Positions 8,227-15,917 of a stretch of DNA of 64,000 nt are shown here, piece by piece. Numbering within the stretch: position 1 is the stretch's first letter; every line of letters begins with the position of its first letter. The notes beneath the pieces are model-generated. The model searched no databases. It saw only the letters and a list, made by a program, of their open reading frames with translations, and was not told where the DNA came from. The DNA is from Variovorax boronicumulans (lineage in GTDB: Bacteria; Pseudomonadota; Gammaproteobacteria; Burkholderiales; Burkholderiaceae_C). A program made the position numbers and the translations under genes. The stretch covers positions 434,001 through 498,000 of the forward strand of contig NZ_JAUSSG010000001.1 in NCBI RefSeq assembly GCF_030812215.1, read 5' to 3'.

Positions 8227-9120
8227 TTAACCCGCGCAAAGGTGGTCGATGAGGGTTCGCACGTGGCGCGGCACGGCGCCCGCGTCGCGCAGGCCGATCA
8301 CCAGGTGCCGGTGGGTCCAGTCGTCCTCCAGCGTGATCTCGCGCAGGTTCATCGAGCGCAAGTGCGGCTGTATCGCCTCGCGCGGCAGCACCGCCACGCC
8401 CATGCCCGCGGCGACCATCTGGCACATCGCATCGAAGCTGCGCACCTGGATGCGCAGCTTGAGCCGCCGCCCCAGCGTTTCGCTGGCCGCCTGCAGGCGC
8501 TGCGCGAGCGAGGTGGCGCCCGAGAGGGTCACGAAGTCGAAGTCGCACGCCTCCTCGAAACGCACGCTCTTGCGCCGCGCGAGCGGGTGGCCGCGCGGCA
8601 CCACCAGCACCAGGCGGTCTTCGCGATAGTTCACGATGTCCAGGCCCAGCGTGGGCGTGCGGTCGGCAAAGATGCCGACGTCGGCGCGGCCTTCGAGCAC
8701 GGCCAGCACGATCTCGCTGCTGTTCTGTTCTTCGAGCTCGATGCGGATGCCGGGGTTGGCCGCCACGAAGCTCGCGAGCTCGCGCGGCAGGAACTGCGTC
8801 ACGGCCGAGGTGTTGACCCACAGGCGCACCACGCCCACCACGCCGGAGGCGTAGTCGGACAGGTCGGCCGCGAGCTGGTCGACGTCGCTGAGGATGCGCT
8901 GCGCATGCCGGTGCAGCGCGTCGCCCGCCACGGTGAGCGTGACGCCGCGCGAATGCCGCTCGAAGAGTTCGGTGCCCACTGCCGCCTCCAGATCGGAAAT
9001 GCGCTTGCTCGCCGCGCCCACCGCCAGGTGCGCAAGTTCGGCGCCCTTGCTGATGCTGCCGGTGCGCACCACGAGGTTGAAGAGCGAGAGCGAGACGAGG
9101 TCGAGGCGGTGCAGGTTCAC
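8227..9120 (-). CDS. LysR-family transcriptional regulator
   Basis: About 297 residues. The winged-helix region is near residues 1-60 (LVVRTGSISKGAELAHLAVGAASKRISDLEAAVG), followed by the periplasmic-binding-like effector domain. It is oriented with, and directly upstream of, the CoA-transferase operon, so it probably controls that operon. The start is uncertain. The GTG at 9120 places the helix-turn-helix at the normal distance. An ATG at 9180 would add 20 atypical residues and leave only 15 bp before the divergent gene. No convincing ribosome site is seen for either. Confidence 0.8.
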   Translation of the reverse strand: MNLHRLDLVSLSLFNLVVRTGSISKGAELAHLAVGAASKRISDLEAAVGTELFERHSRGVTLTVAGDALHRHAQRILSDVDQLAADLSDYASGVVGVVRLWVNTSAVTQFLPRELASFVAANPGIRIELEEQNSSEIVLAVLEGRADVGIFADRTPTLGLDIVNYREDRLVLVVPRGHPLARRKSVRFEEACDFDFVTLSGATSLAQRLQAASETLGRRLKLRIQVRSFDAMCQMVAAGMGVAVLPREAIQPHLRSMNLREITLEDDWTHRHLVIGLRDAGAVPRHVRTLIDHLCAG

Positions 9121-9195
9121 GGCGCGGCGGGCTGGGTCGAAGGGAATGGCCGCGATTGTGCGCGCCGACACGGTCATCACGTAGCATCGCGGCCC

Positions 9196-9480
9196 ATGAG
9201 CTACACCGTGAAACTGATCGACTTTCCCGACGCCCCCTCCGACGTCATTGCCACCGCCGAGACACGCTTTCGCCGCGAACTCGACAAGCTGCTGGGCGAC
9301 GAGGTCGAGCCGGCGTTGAAGGCATTCGAGAACGCCAGCGAATCCAGCGCCGACGAACTCACCAAGGACGAGATCGCGCTGGCCGCGCGCTGGGCCAAGG
9401 CCTACGACGCGGCGAAGACGGCGGGCTTTCGCGCACTCGGCGAGGCCGACGAGGCGTACTTCGAAGTCCGCGCGGAGTGA
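9196..9480 (+). CDS. Conserved-looking small acidic protein, unknown function
   Basis: 94 residues, rich in Glu, Asp and Ala and predicted mostly helical after a short start (MSYTVKLIDFPDAP). The middle (KLLGDEVEPALKAFENASES) and the C-terminal AARWAKAYDAAKTAGF look amphipathic. It has no signal peptide, membrane segment or motif I recognise. It is divergent from the LysR gene and convergent with the Crp-family gene. Codon use matches its neighbours, which supports a real gene. I do not recognise a family. Confidence 0.6.
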   Translation: MSYTVKLIDFPDAPSDVIATAETRFRRELDKLLGDEVEPALKAFENASESSADELTKDEIALAARWAKAYDAAKTAGFRALGEADEAYFEVRAE

Positions 9481-9498
9481 TGCGGCGCTGAAGCCGCC

Positions 9499-10263
9499 TC
9501 AGGCGCAGCGCACGGGCGGTGCGCCGGTGTCGATGGTCTTGTAGTTCACCAGCCCGCCCAGGTCGAGCACGGTCAGGCCTCGTTTCTCCAGGCGGATGAG
9601 CTGCAGTGCCTGCAGGCGCTGCAGCGCCACGTTCACACGCTGCCGCGACACGTTCGCCAGCAGCCCGATCTCGACCTGCCCCACCTCGAGGAAGCGCGGT
9701 GCATCGGGATACAGGTCGGGGTTGAAAAGACTCGCCAGGCAATTGGCGACACGCGCATCGGTGTCGAGCAGCCGCTCGTGTTCCAGCGCGCCGATGAAGA
9801 GGCTCAGCCGCGCGTTCAGCAGGTCCTGCAGGTAGTGGTTGAACGGCACGCTGGTGCCGCGCAGCCATTCGAAGGTGCGGCGCGGCATCAGCGCCACCCG
9901 CGTGGGCCGCAGCGCCAACACGTCGTAGCGGCGCGCCTCGTGCTTGAAGAGCGAGCCCTCGCCGAACCACACGCCGGCCGAGACGCCGGTGAGGGTGGAG
10001 ACGCGTCCGTCTTCGGATGCCACCGACATCTTGGCGAAACCGTCGATGAGCCCCATCCAGTGCTCGACGAGTTGCCCGGCCCGCGCGATGCAGGCGCCGC
10101 GCGCGAACTGCCGCTCCTGCATGCTGCCCAGCACGTGCTCGACGTCGGCGGGCGCAAGGCCGGCGGCCCATCGCGACTGCCGCACCATGTCTTCCATGGC
10201 GGGCGCCGACGGCGCGGATGCCGGTGCGGAATCAGGGATTACCTCTAGCGATCGGCGCCTCAT
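9499..10263 (-). CDS. Crp/Fnr-family transcriptional regulator
   Basis: 254 residues. The cyclic-nucleotide-type beta-roll is near residues 50-150 (FARGACIARAGQLVEHWMGLIDGFAKMS, then WFGEGSLF). A Crp-type winged helix is near 190-235 (QVEIGLLANVSRQRVNVALQRLQAL). None of the Fnr N-terminal cysteine pattern is present, so it is not an oxygen-sensing Fnr. Ligand and targets are unknown. It is divergent from the DUF6351 lipoprotein gene 74 bp away, a natural target. A perfect 14-nt palindrome lies directly before its start. Confidence 0.85.
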   Translation of the reverse strand: MRRRSLEVIPDSAPASAPSAPAMEDMVRQSRWAAGLAPADVEHVLGSMQERQFARGACIARAGQLVEHWMGLIDGFAKMSVASEDGRVSTLTGVSAGVWFGEGSLFKHEARRYDVLALRPTRVALMPRRTFEWLRGTSVPFNHYLQDLLNARLSLFIGALEHERLLDTDARVANCLASLFNPDLYPDAPRFLEVGQVEIGLLANVSRQRVNVALQRLQALQLIRLEKRGLTVLDLGGLVNYKTIDTGAPPVRCA

Positions 10264-10265
10264 GT

Positions 10266-10279
10266 GTCGTCGCGACGAC
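10266..10279. promoter_or_regulatory. Perfect 14-nt palindrome GTCGTCGCGACGAC in divergent promoter region
   Basis: The palindrome is uninterrupted, starts 3 bp from the Crp-family start codon and lies 58 bp upstream of the divergent lipoprotein gene. It could be an operator for autoregulation. It does not match the E. coli Crp consensus (TGTGA-N6-TCACA), so the assignment is inference from position and symmetry only. Confidence 0.35.
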
Positions 10280-10336
10280 CGCTGCGTGGAACGTCCATCC
10301 TTAATCTTCCAGAACACATAACAGAAGGAGACTTCC

Positions 10337-12604
10337 ATGCTCGCTACACCTCGCCGCCCGCACAAGCGGGTTTCTCCGTGGCCCCGCGTCCAGGTTGCCG
10401 CAGCAGGCATCGCGATGGCCGGCGCGCTGCTCGTTGCAGGTTGCGGCGGGGGGTCCGATGGCGGCCCGGTGTTTCCGTTCTTTCCGGGCGCCAACCCGCC
10501 GCCCACGACGCCAACGCCGACACCGGCTTCGTTCCAGATCAGGACGCTCTCTTCTGCACCCGACATGATCAGCGGCGGCGACACGCTCATCGAGGTGACC
10601 GCGCCCGCGGGCGTTGCGCTCGACAAGGTGCGCGTGAGCCTCAACGGAAAAGACGTGACCTCGCAGGTGCCGGTGTTCAACAGCACCGCGCGCGTGCTGC
10701 GCGGCCTCGTCACCGGCCTCACGACCGATGCGGCCAGCACCACCGGCAGCGTGAACACGCTGGTGGTGAGCAATGCCGACGTCGCGGCGCAGCGCACCGA
10801 GGCCAAGCTGGTCAACTACCCGATCACCGGGCCGATCCTTTCGGGCCCGCACATCTCGCCGTACGAATGCCGCACCGTGCAGAACGGACTGGGCGTGGCG
10901 CTGGACGCCAACTGCTCGGCCACCACGCAGGTGGTCTGGTACTACCGCACCAAGGCCAACACCTTCAAGCCGCTGGCCGACCCCACCGGCCCGCGCCCGG
11001 CCGACCTCGCCGAGACCACCACCAACGACGGCGTCACCGTGCCCTACATCGTGCGCGTGGAGTCGGGCACCATCAACCGCGGCGTGTACCGGCTCGCGGT
11101 GCTCGACAACCCGGCCAAGGACTCGCCCGCCACGTGGAAGCCCGGCGCCGGCTGGAACAAGAAGCTCGTCACCTACTTCGACTGCTGCGGCTCTGCGCAA
11201 TACAACCAGGGCGTGCATCCCATCGAGACGATCCTGGGCGACGTGGGCCACATCCAGCTGTCGCGCGGCTTCGCCTTCATGAACTCCACCGAGCTCTGGA
11301 ACAACCAGCACGCCAATCCGCACCTGCAGGGCGAGACGCTGATGATGATGAAGGAACACGTCATCGAGGAATTCGGCGAAGTGCCCAAGTGGACCGTCGG
11401 ATTCGGCGGCTCGGGCGGTGCGATCCAGCAGTACCTGATCGCGCAGCTCTACCCGGGCCTGCTCGACGGCATCCAGCCCATCGTGTCGTTCCCCGAGACG
11501 CTGATGCCCGAGGTGATGGAGTGCCGCCTCCTGAACAACGTCTACAAGCTCGACGCGGCCACCTGGACCACCGCCAAGCAGACCGCGGTGAACGGCTTCA
11601 ACACCGACCCCAAGACCGGCATCACCACCTGCATGAGCTGGGACTTCTCCTTCGCCAGCATCATCAAGTCGGACAACGCGACGGGCTGCGGCTTCCTCGA
11701 ACCGGCCAACGTGTCGAACGTGTTCAACCGCGCAACCAATCCCAACGGCATCCGCTGCGACCTGTTCCAGACCAACGTGAACCTGCTGGGCAAGCGTCCC
11801 GGCACGCAGGAGGCGCGCCGTCCGCTGGACAACATCGGCCTGCAGTACGGCCTGGCGGCGCTGAACAGCGGCGCGATCTCGGTGAAGGAATTCCTCGACC
11901 TGAACGAGAAGGTCGGCGGCTACGACGGCGACGGCAATCCGCAGGCTGCGCGCTCCGAAGCCGACCCCGACGCGCTCAAGCTCACCTACGCCGGCGGCTT
12001 CAAGAACAGCTTCCGGGGACCGGGCCTTGCGAACATCCCGATCATCACGCAGCGCGGCAACGCCGATGCGGTGGGCGACATCCACGACACGACGCAGGAC
12101 CTGATCATCCGGGCCCGCCTGCAGCGCGCCAACGGCCGCAGCGACAACCAGATCATCTGGACGCTGGGCTCCACCTCGGCCTACGACTACATGAGCGGCT
12201 CGATCGACCTGATGAACAAGTGGCTGGACAACATGGCGGCCGACCCGGCGCCCGCCTCGACCGACAAGGTGGTGCGCAACAAGCCCGCCGGCGCCAACGA
12301 TGCCTGCTGGAACAAGACCGGCACGCGCATCGACGAAGCCGCATCGATGGACCCGGCCGCCAGCTGCAACCTGGTGTACCCGCGCTTCACGACGCCGCGC
12401 ATCCAGGCCGGCTCGCCCATGGTGAACGACGTGCTCAAGTGCCAGCTCAAGCCGGTGAACGCCGCGGACTATTCGGTGACGATTGCAGGCGCCGACCTCG
12501 CGCGGCTGCAGACCATCTTCCCGAGCGGTGTGTGCGACTGGAGCAAGCCCGGCGCGGGCCAGGAGCCGCTGCGCGGCACCTACCTGCGCTTGCCGCTCGA
12601 CTGA
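10337..12604 (+). CDS. DUF6351-family secreted lipoprotein (probable alpha/beta-hydrolase-like enzyme)
   Basis: 755 residues. A positively charged N-terminus and hydrophobic helix lead to lipobox VAGC, then a GGGSDGGPVFPFFPGANPPP tether. The body matches the DUF6351 family as I remember it: an N-terminal beta-rich domain (SGGDTLIEVTAPAGV), a central VGFGGSGGAIQQYLIAQLYPG segment resembling a nucleophile elbow (G-G-S-G-G), and a C-terminal domain with several cysteines. It is likely surface or periplasmic and hydrolytic; the substrate is unknown. AAGGAG precedes the ATG by 9 nt. Its 3' end overlaps the convergent LysR gene by 25 bp. Confidence 0.75.
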   Translation: MLATPRRPHKRVSPWPRVQVAAAGIAMAGALLVAGCGGGSDGGPVFPFFPGANPPPTTPTPTPASFQIRTLSSAPDMISGGDTLIEVTAPAGVALDKVRVSLNGKDVTSQVPVFNSTARVLRGLVTGLTTDAASTTGSVNTLVVSNADVAAQRTEAKLVNYPITGPILSGPHISPYECRTVQNGLGVALDANCSATTQVVWYYRTKANTFKPLADPTGPRPADLAETTTNDGVTVPYIVRVESGTINRGVYRLAVLDNPAKDSPATWKPGAGWNKKLVTYFDCCGSAQYNQGVHPIETILGDVGHIQLSRGFAFMNSTELWNNQHANPHLQGETLMMMKEHVIEEFGEVPKWTVGFGGSGGAIQQYLIAQLYPGLLDGIQPIVSFPETLMPEVMECRLLNNVYKLDAATWTTAKQTAVNGFNTDPKTGITTCMSWDFSFASIIKSDNATGCGFLEPANVSNVFNRATNPNGIRCDLFQTNVNLLGKRPGTQEARRPLDNIGLQYGLAALNSGAISVKEFLDLNEKVGGYDGDGNPQAARSEADPDALKLTYAGGFKNSFRGPGLANIPIITQRGNADAVGDIHDTTQDLIIRARLQRANGRSDNQIIWTLGSTSAYDYMSGSIDLMNKWLDNMAADPAPASTDKVVRNKPAGANDACWNKTGTRIDEAASMDPAASCNLVYPRFTTPRIQAGSPMVNDVLKCQLKPVNAADYSVTIAGADLARLQTIFPSGVCDWSKPGAGQEPLRGTYLRLPLD

Positions 12605-13497
12605 CGGCTTGCCCCTGGCAGTTGCGCGACGCGCTCTGCCAGGAAGTCCACCAGCACGCGCACGCGCAGCGGCTGGTGGCGGCGCGAGGCATAGAGCAGG
12701 TGCACCTCCTGCGCCGGTCCCGTGTGGCGCGCGAGCACGCGCACCAGGCTGCCATCGGCCAGGTGGTCGGCCACCATCCATGTCGGTTGCAGAGAAATGC
12801 CGGCGCCGCCCAGCACGCTGTCGAGCATGGCCACCGCGTTGTTCACGCGGTAGCGGCTGCGCACCGGCACGGTCACCGCGCCTTCGGGGCCCTGCAGCAG
12901 CAGGCCGTCGTCGCCTGCGGCGTAGCGGATGTAGTCGTGCGAGAGCAGGTCCTTCGGATGGCGGGGCTTGCCGCGCGCGGCCACGTAATCGGGTGACGCG
13001 ACGAGCACGCGCGGCCATGCGCCCAGGTGCTTCGCGACGAGATCCGGCGGCAACGCACCGCCCACGCGCAGCGAGACGTCGATGCGCTCCTCGCGCGGAT
13101 CGACGAAGCGGTCGTCGAGCACCAGCTCGAGTTCGATGTCGGGGTACAGCCGCAGGAACTCGACCGCCATCGCATTGAGGTGCCGCTGGCCCATGGTGAC
13201 CGGCGCGCTCACACGCAGCAGGCCCTGCGGCTGCTGCACCTGCTCGCGCGCATCGGCGACGGCATCGCCGTAGTCCTCCAGCACGCGGCGGGCGCGCTCG
13301 TGGAAGCGTTGCCCTTCTTCCGTGAGGCTCAGGCCGGTGGCTGCGCGGCGCAACAGCCGAACGCCCAGCGAACGCTCCAGGCTTGCAACCAGCTTGCTGA
13401 CGGTGGGCTGCGTGGTGTCGAGCGCGCGGGCCGCGCCCGAGAGGCTGCCGAGTTCGACGCTGTGCACGAAGGCCGAGAGGGCGCGCAGGGTGTCCAT
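12580..13497 (-). CDS. LysR-family transcriptional regulator
   Basis: 305 residues beginning MDTLRALSAFVHSVELGSL, with a helix-turn-helix at about residues 15-45 (SGAARALDTTQPTVSKLVASLE) and a CrgA-type effector domain. It is divergent from the SGNH esterase gene, which starts 104 bp away, so that gene is the likely target. The start at 13497 is set by alignment to the usual LysR N-terminus; an in-frame ATG at 13539 would add 14 residues. The last 25 bp overlap the convergent DUF6351 gene, so the two transcripts run into each other. Confidence 0.88.
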   Translation of the reverse strand: MDTLRALSAFVHSVELGSLSGAARALDTTQPTVSKLVASLERSLGVRLLRRAATGLSLTEEGQRFHERARRVLEDYGDAVADAREQVQQPQGLLRVSAPVTMGQRHLNAMAVEFLRLYPDIELELVLDDRFVDPREERIDVSLRVGGALPPDLVAKHLGAWPRVLVASPDYVAARGKPRHPKDLLSHDYIRYAAGDDGLLLQGPEGAVTVPVRSRYRVNNAVAMLDSVLGGAGISLQPTWMVADHLADGSLVRVLARHTGPAQEVHLLYASRRHQPLRVRVLVDFLAERVAQLPGASRQSSGKRR

Positions 13498-13601
13498 GGT
13501 GTATTCGATTCTGGAATGCGTTGGATGCAATTTTGCCATCTACCCCTCCGAACCTGCATGGAAGAAAGTCGAGCCATCGCTTCACTTTCAAGGACACGAA
13601 C

Positions 13602-14885
13602 ATGCATGCATCCACCTTCGGATCGATCCTCAAGCACGGTGCCGCGGCGCTGGCTCTCGCGGGCATCACCGCCGTATCGGCAGCGCAGACCACGCCGCCC
13701 GCCCCCACTTACTGGAGCCCCAGCTGGATGGCCAGCACCCAGCCCATCTGGGGCGGCGACTTCGTGCTGCCGAACGGCCTGCCCTTCCAGTTCAACCGGC
13801 AGACCATTCGCCAGGTGGCACGTTTGAGCATCGGCGGCGCGAGGCTGCGCGTGGTGATCAGCAACGAAGGCGGCACGGCGCCGCTCTACATCGGCGCGGC
13901 CCGCGTGGCGCGGCATGGCGAAGGTTCGGCCATCGTCGAAGGCACCGACCGCGCAGTGCGCTTCGGCGGACAGGCCGAGGTGACCGTGCCGCCGGGCGCG
14001 CGGCTGGTCAGCGATCCGGTCGACCTGCCGCTGCCCGCGCTCAGCGAGGTTGCGGTATCGCTCTATCTGCCGAAGCCCAGCCAGCCCGCGGGCTTTCATT
14101 TCGATGCGCGCGAGACGGCGTATGTCGCCGGCGGCGACCTGACCGGCGCCGCGCAGCTACCCGCCACGGCATCGCAATGGAGCACGCGCGTCTACGTCAG
14201 CGGCCTCGTGGTCGAAACACCCACGCCGCCGGCCACCGTCGTCGCGCTGGGCGACTCGATCACCGACGGCAACGGCTCCACGCCCGGCGCCAACACGCGC
14301 TGGCCCGATGCGCTGGCCGAGCGCCTGGCCCCGCGCGGCGTCGGCGTGCTGAACGCCGGCATCTCCGGCGGCCGGCTGATGAAGGACGGCATGGGCCGCG
14401 CCGGCCTCGAACGCGCCGGGCGCGACGCGTTCGCGCAGCCGGGCGTGCGCGCCGTGATCGTGCTGCTGGGTACCAACGACATCGGCTGGCCCGGTGGCCC
14501 CTTCGCGCCGCAGGAGCCGGCGGTGCGGGCGGAAGAACTGATCCAGGGGTTTCGCCAGCTGATCGCGCTGGCCCACGCCCATAACGTGCGCATCGTGGCC
14601 GGCACGATCACGCCCAACGAGCGCGCGCTGGAAGGCTCCGGCCTCGAAGGCCACCACTCGCCCGAGAAAGACAAGGTGCGCCAGGCCGTGAACCGCTGGA
14701 TTCGCGAAAGCGGCGCGTTCGACGCGGTGGTCGACTTCGACGCGCTGCTGCGCGATCCGGCGCGGCCGATCCGCCTGAAGGCGGCGATGGATTCGGGCGA
14801 CCATTTGCATCCGGGCGACGCCGGCTACAAGGCGATGGCGGCAGCCATCGACCTCGATGCGCTGCTCGGCAACGACCCCCGATAG
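13602..14885 (+). CDS. Secreted SGNH/GDSL hydrolase (esterase)
   Basis: 427 residues. A signal peptide (cleavage near AVSA-AQ) is followed by a ~190-residue beta-rich N-terminal region, then the SGNH domain. Block I is ALGDSITDGNG with catalytic Ser219, block III is LLGTNDIG, and block V is the DHLHPGDAGY segment carrying the Asp/His pair. The family hydrolyses ester bonds in carbohydrates or lipids; secretion suggests a polymeric or environmental substrate. AAGGA lies about 7 nt before the ATG. It sits next to a divergent LysR regulator. Confidence 0.88.
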   Translation: MHASTFGSILKHGAAALALAGITAVSAAQTTPPAPTYWSPSWMASTQPIWGGDFVLPNGLPFQFNRQTIRQVARLSIGGARLRVVISNEGGTAPLYIGAARVARHGEGSAIVEGTDRAVRFGGQAEVTVPPGARLVSDPVDLPLPALSEVAVSLYLPKPSQPAGFHFDARETAYVAGGDLTGAAQLPATASQWSTRVYVSGLVVETPTPPATVVALGDSITDGNGSTPGANTRWPDALAERLAPRGVGVLNAGISGGRLMKDGMGRAGLERAGRDAFAQPGVRAVIVLLGTNDIGWPGGPFAPQEPAVRAEELIQGFRQLIALAHAHNVRIVAGTITPNERALEGSGLEGHHSPEKDKVRQAVNRWIRESGAFDAVVDFDALLRDPARPIRLKAAMDSGDHLHPGDAGYKAMAAAIDLDALLGNDPR

Positions 14886-14895
14886 GCTGCAAATA

Positions 14896-14915
14896 TACTG
14901 TACATAGATACAGTG
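14896..14915 (+). promoter_or_regulatory. LexA (SOS) box
   Basis: TACTGTACATAGATACAGTG contains CTGT-N8-ACAG (14898-14901 and 14910-14913), a full match to the CTGT/ACAG core of the proteobacterial LexA operator. A possible -10 element TAGAAT (14923-14928) lies just downstream, with TGTACA as a weak -35 inside the box. LexA would therefore block this promoter. A second, equally good box controls imuA at 23.46 kb. Confidence 0.8.
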
Positions 14916-14934
14916 TTTTCTCTAGAATAGATCG

Positions 14935-15010
14935 TCTCCAAGAGCAACATTCGAGGCGACTCCATGACCACCGCCAATCCGCCTGCGCCCTCGGCGCAGG
15001 TTCTTTTTTT
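14935..15010 (+). ncRNA. Candidate SOS-induced short transcript (small RNA or attenuated leader)
   Basis: A transcript starting about 7 nt after the TAGAAT -10 would meet an intrinsic terminator only ~75 nt later. No recognised gene lies between. It could be a LexA-controlled small RNA. It could also be a leader whose terminator regulates the downstream 2H phosphoesterase and phosphotransferase genes. Start and end are inferred from the promoter-like and terminator-like sequences, not from RNA data. Confidence 0.35.
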
Positions 15011-15203
15011 CTCCTCTTCTTCCCCCGCCCGGCGGCACCCGATGCAGCCGCGCCAACGTGCAGGCCGCCTCTCGACCTGGCCCTTCCGCGTGGTCCGGGA
15101 ACACGGCCACGGCGACGACAGCAATGAAATGGATGACGTCCGCGTTCAGGCGGCGCGCGTCATCCGGACGACGGCCGAGCATTGGTGGCCGTCGGAATCC
15201 TGA
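14964..15203 (+). CDS. Possible 79-aa protein downstream of LexA box
   Basis: An ATG preceded by GAGGCGACTCC opens a 79-codon frame ending EHWWPSES. It has no domain I recognise. A terminator-like hairpin with a T-run lies inside its first 16 codons, which argues against it being made efficiently from the SOS promoter. The frame is kept as an alternative reading of the 14.9-15.2 kb gap. Ser/Pro/Arg-rich composition suggests it may be non-coding. Confidence 0.2.
   Translation: MTTANPPAPSAQVLFFSSSSPARRHPMQPRQRAGRLSTWPFRVVREHGHGDDSNEMDDVRVQAARVIRTTAEHWWPSES
14982..15010 (+). terminator. Intrinsic terminator
   Basis: Perfect 8-bp stem CCTGCGCC/GGCGCAGG with a 3-nt CTC loop, followed at once by TTCTTTTTTT. 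This is a textbook rho-independent terminator on the plus strand and is rare in this GC-rich window. It lies about 70 bp after the LexA box, and about 100 bp after the SGNH esterase stop, so it could also end that gene's mRNA. Confidence 0.75.
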
Positions 15204-15241
15204 ACCCGCCTTTTCATCCTTCTTTCTCCAGGAGAACTGCA

Positions 15242-15838
15242 ATGGACGATTTCAACCGTGGCGATGTTTTTCCGAACGACCCCGAACCCGATTGGGACTA
15301 CCCCGCCTTCGAGAGGCAACGGCACCTTCTCATCGCGCTGTTTCCCGAGCCCGATGTGCAAGCGGCCATCGAAACCCACCGCAAGGACTGGATCTGGCCC
15401 AAGGGCCACTACTTTCCCCGCAGCCCGCGACTGCACCTGACGCTCCACTGTTTCGGCGACCAGACCCCGGCTGTCGAAAAGCGCCTGCGTGAAGCGCTCG
15501 CCCAGGTCCGGGTGCAGCCCATGGACCTCGTGCTGGACAGCTCGCGGACGTGGCGCAACGACATCGCGGTGCTGCAGCCGGCCGAGCATGGCGCCCTGCG
15601 CACCCTGCATGCGGACATCGGCCGTGCTGTCCGGAAGGCGGGCATCTCCACGGAAACGCCGACCTTCACACCGCACATCACCATCGCCCGGCGAACCGAA
15701 GGCGCGGCTTATCCGATGAGCCTGCCGCCGATCCCCTGGCGCGTGAGGAAATTCCTGCTCGTGCGCTCGTTCACTTCGCATCCGGTCGAGCACCAGGTGC
15801 TGGCCACCTACGAAGCCGACGAAGACGACGACGTCTGA
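15242..15838 (+). CDS. 2H phosphoesterase (2'-5' RNA ligase / LigT family)
   Basis: 198 residues with the two H-x-T-x motifs that define 2H phosphoesterases: H-L-T-L (in RLHLTLHCFG) and H-I-T-I (in FTPHITIAR). Members are LigT/ThpR-type RNA cyclic phosphodiesterases acting on 2',3'-cyclic or 2'-5' linkages. The first ~35 residues (FNRGDVFPNDPEPDWDYPAFE) are an extension not typical of ThpR. An acidic tail (EADEDDDV) ends the protein. AGGAG lies 8 nt upstream of the ATG. It is followed 79 bp later by the phosphotransferase gene on the same strand. Confidence 0.8.
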   Translation: MDDFNRGDVFPNDPEPDWDYPAFERQRHLLIALFPEPDVQAAIETHRKDWIWPKGHYFPRSPRLHLTLHCFGDQTPAVEKRLREALAQVRVQPMDLVLDSSRTWRNDIAVLQPAEHGALRTLHADIGRAVRKAGISTETPTFTPHITIARRTEGAAYPMSLPPIPWRVRKFLLVRSFTSHPVEHQVLATYEADEDDDV

Positions 15839-15917
15839 CACAGGTCAGTCAGCTTTCGTGGCCTTATCGGGTGAGACAATTTTCGGCGCCCATCGAACGA
15901 ACGCCCATCACCCCTGC

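Noticed and set aside
10301..13708. A 1135-codon minus-strand frame
   Set aside because: It overlaps the well-supported DUF6351 and LysR genes and has no recognisable protein sequence.
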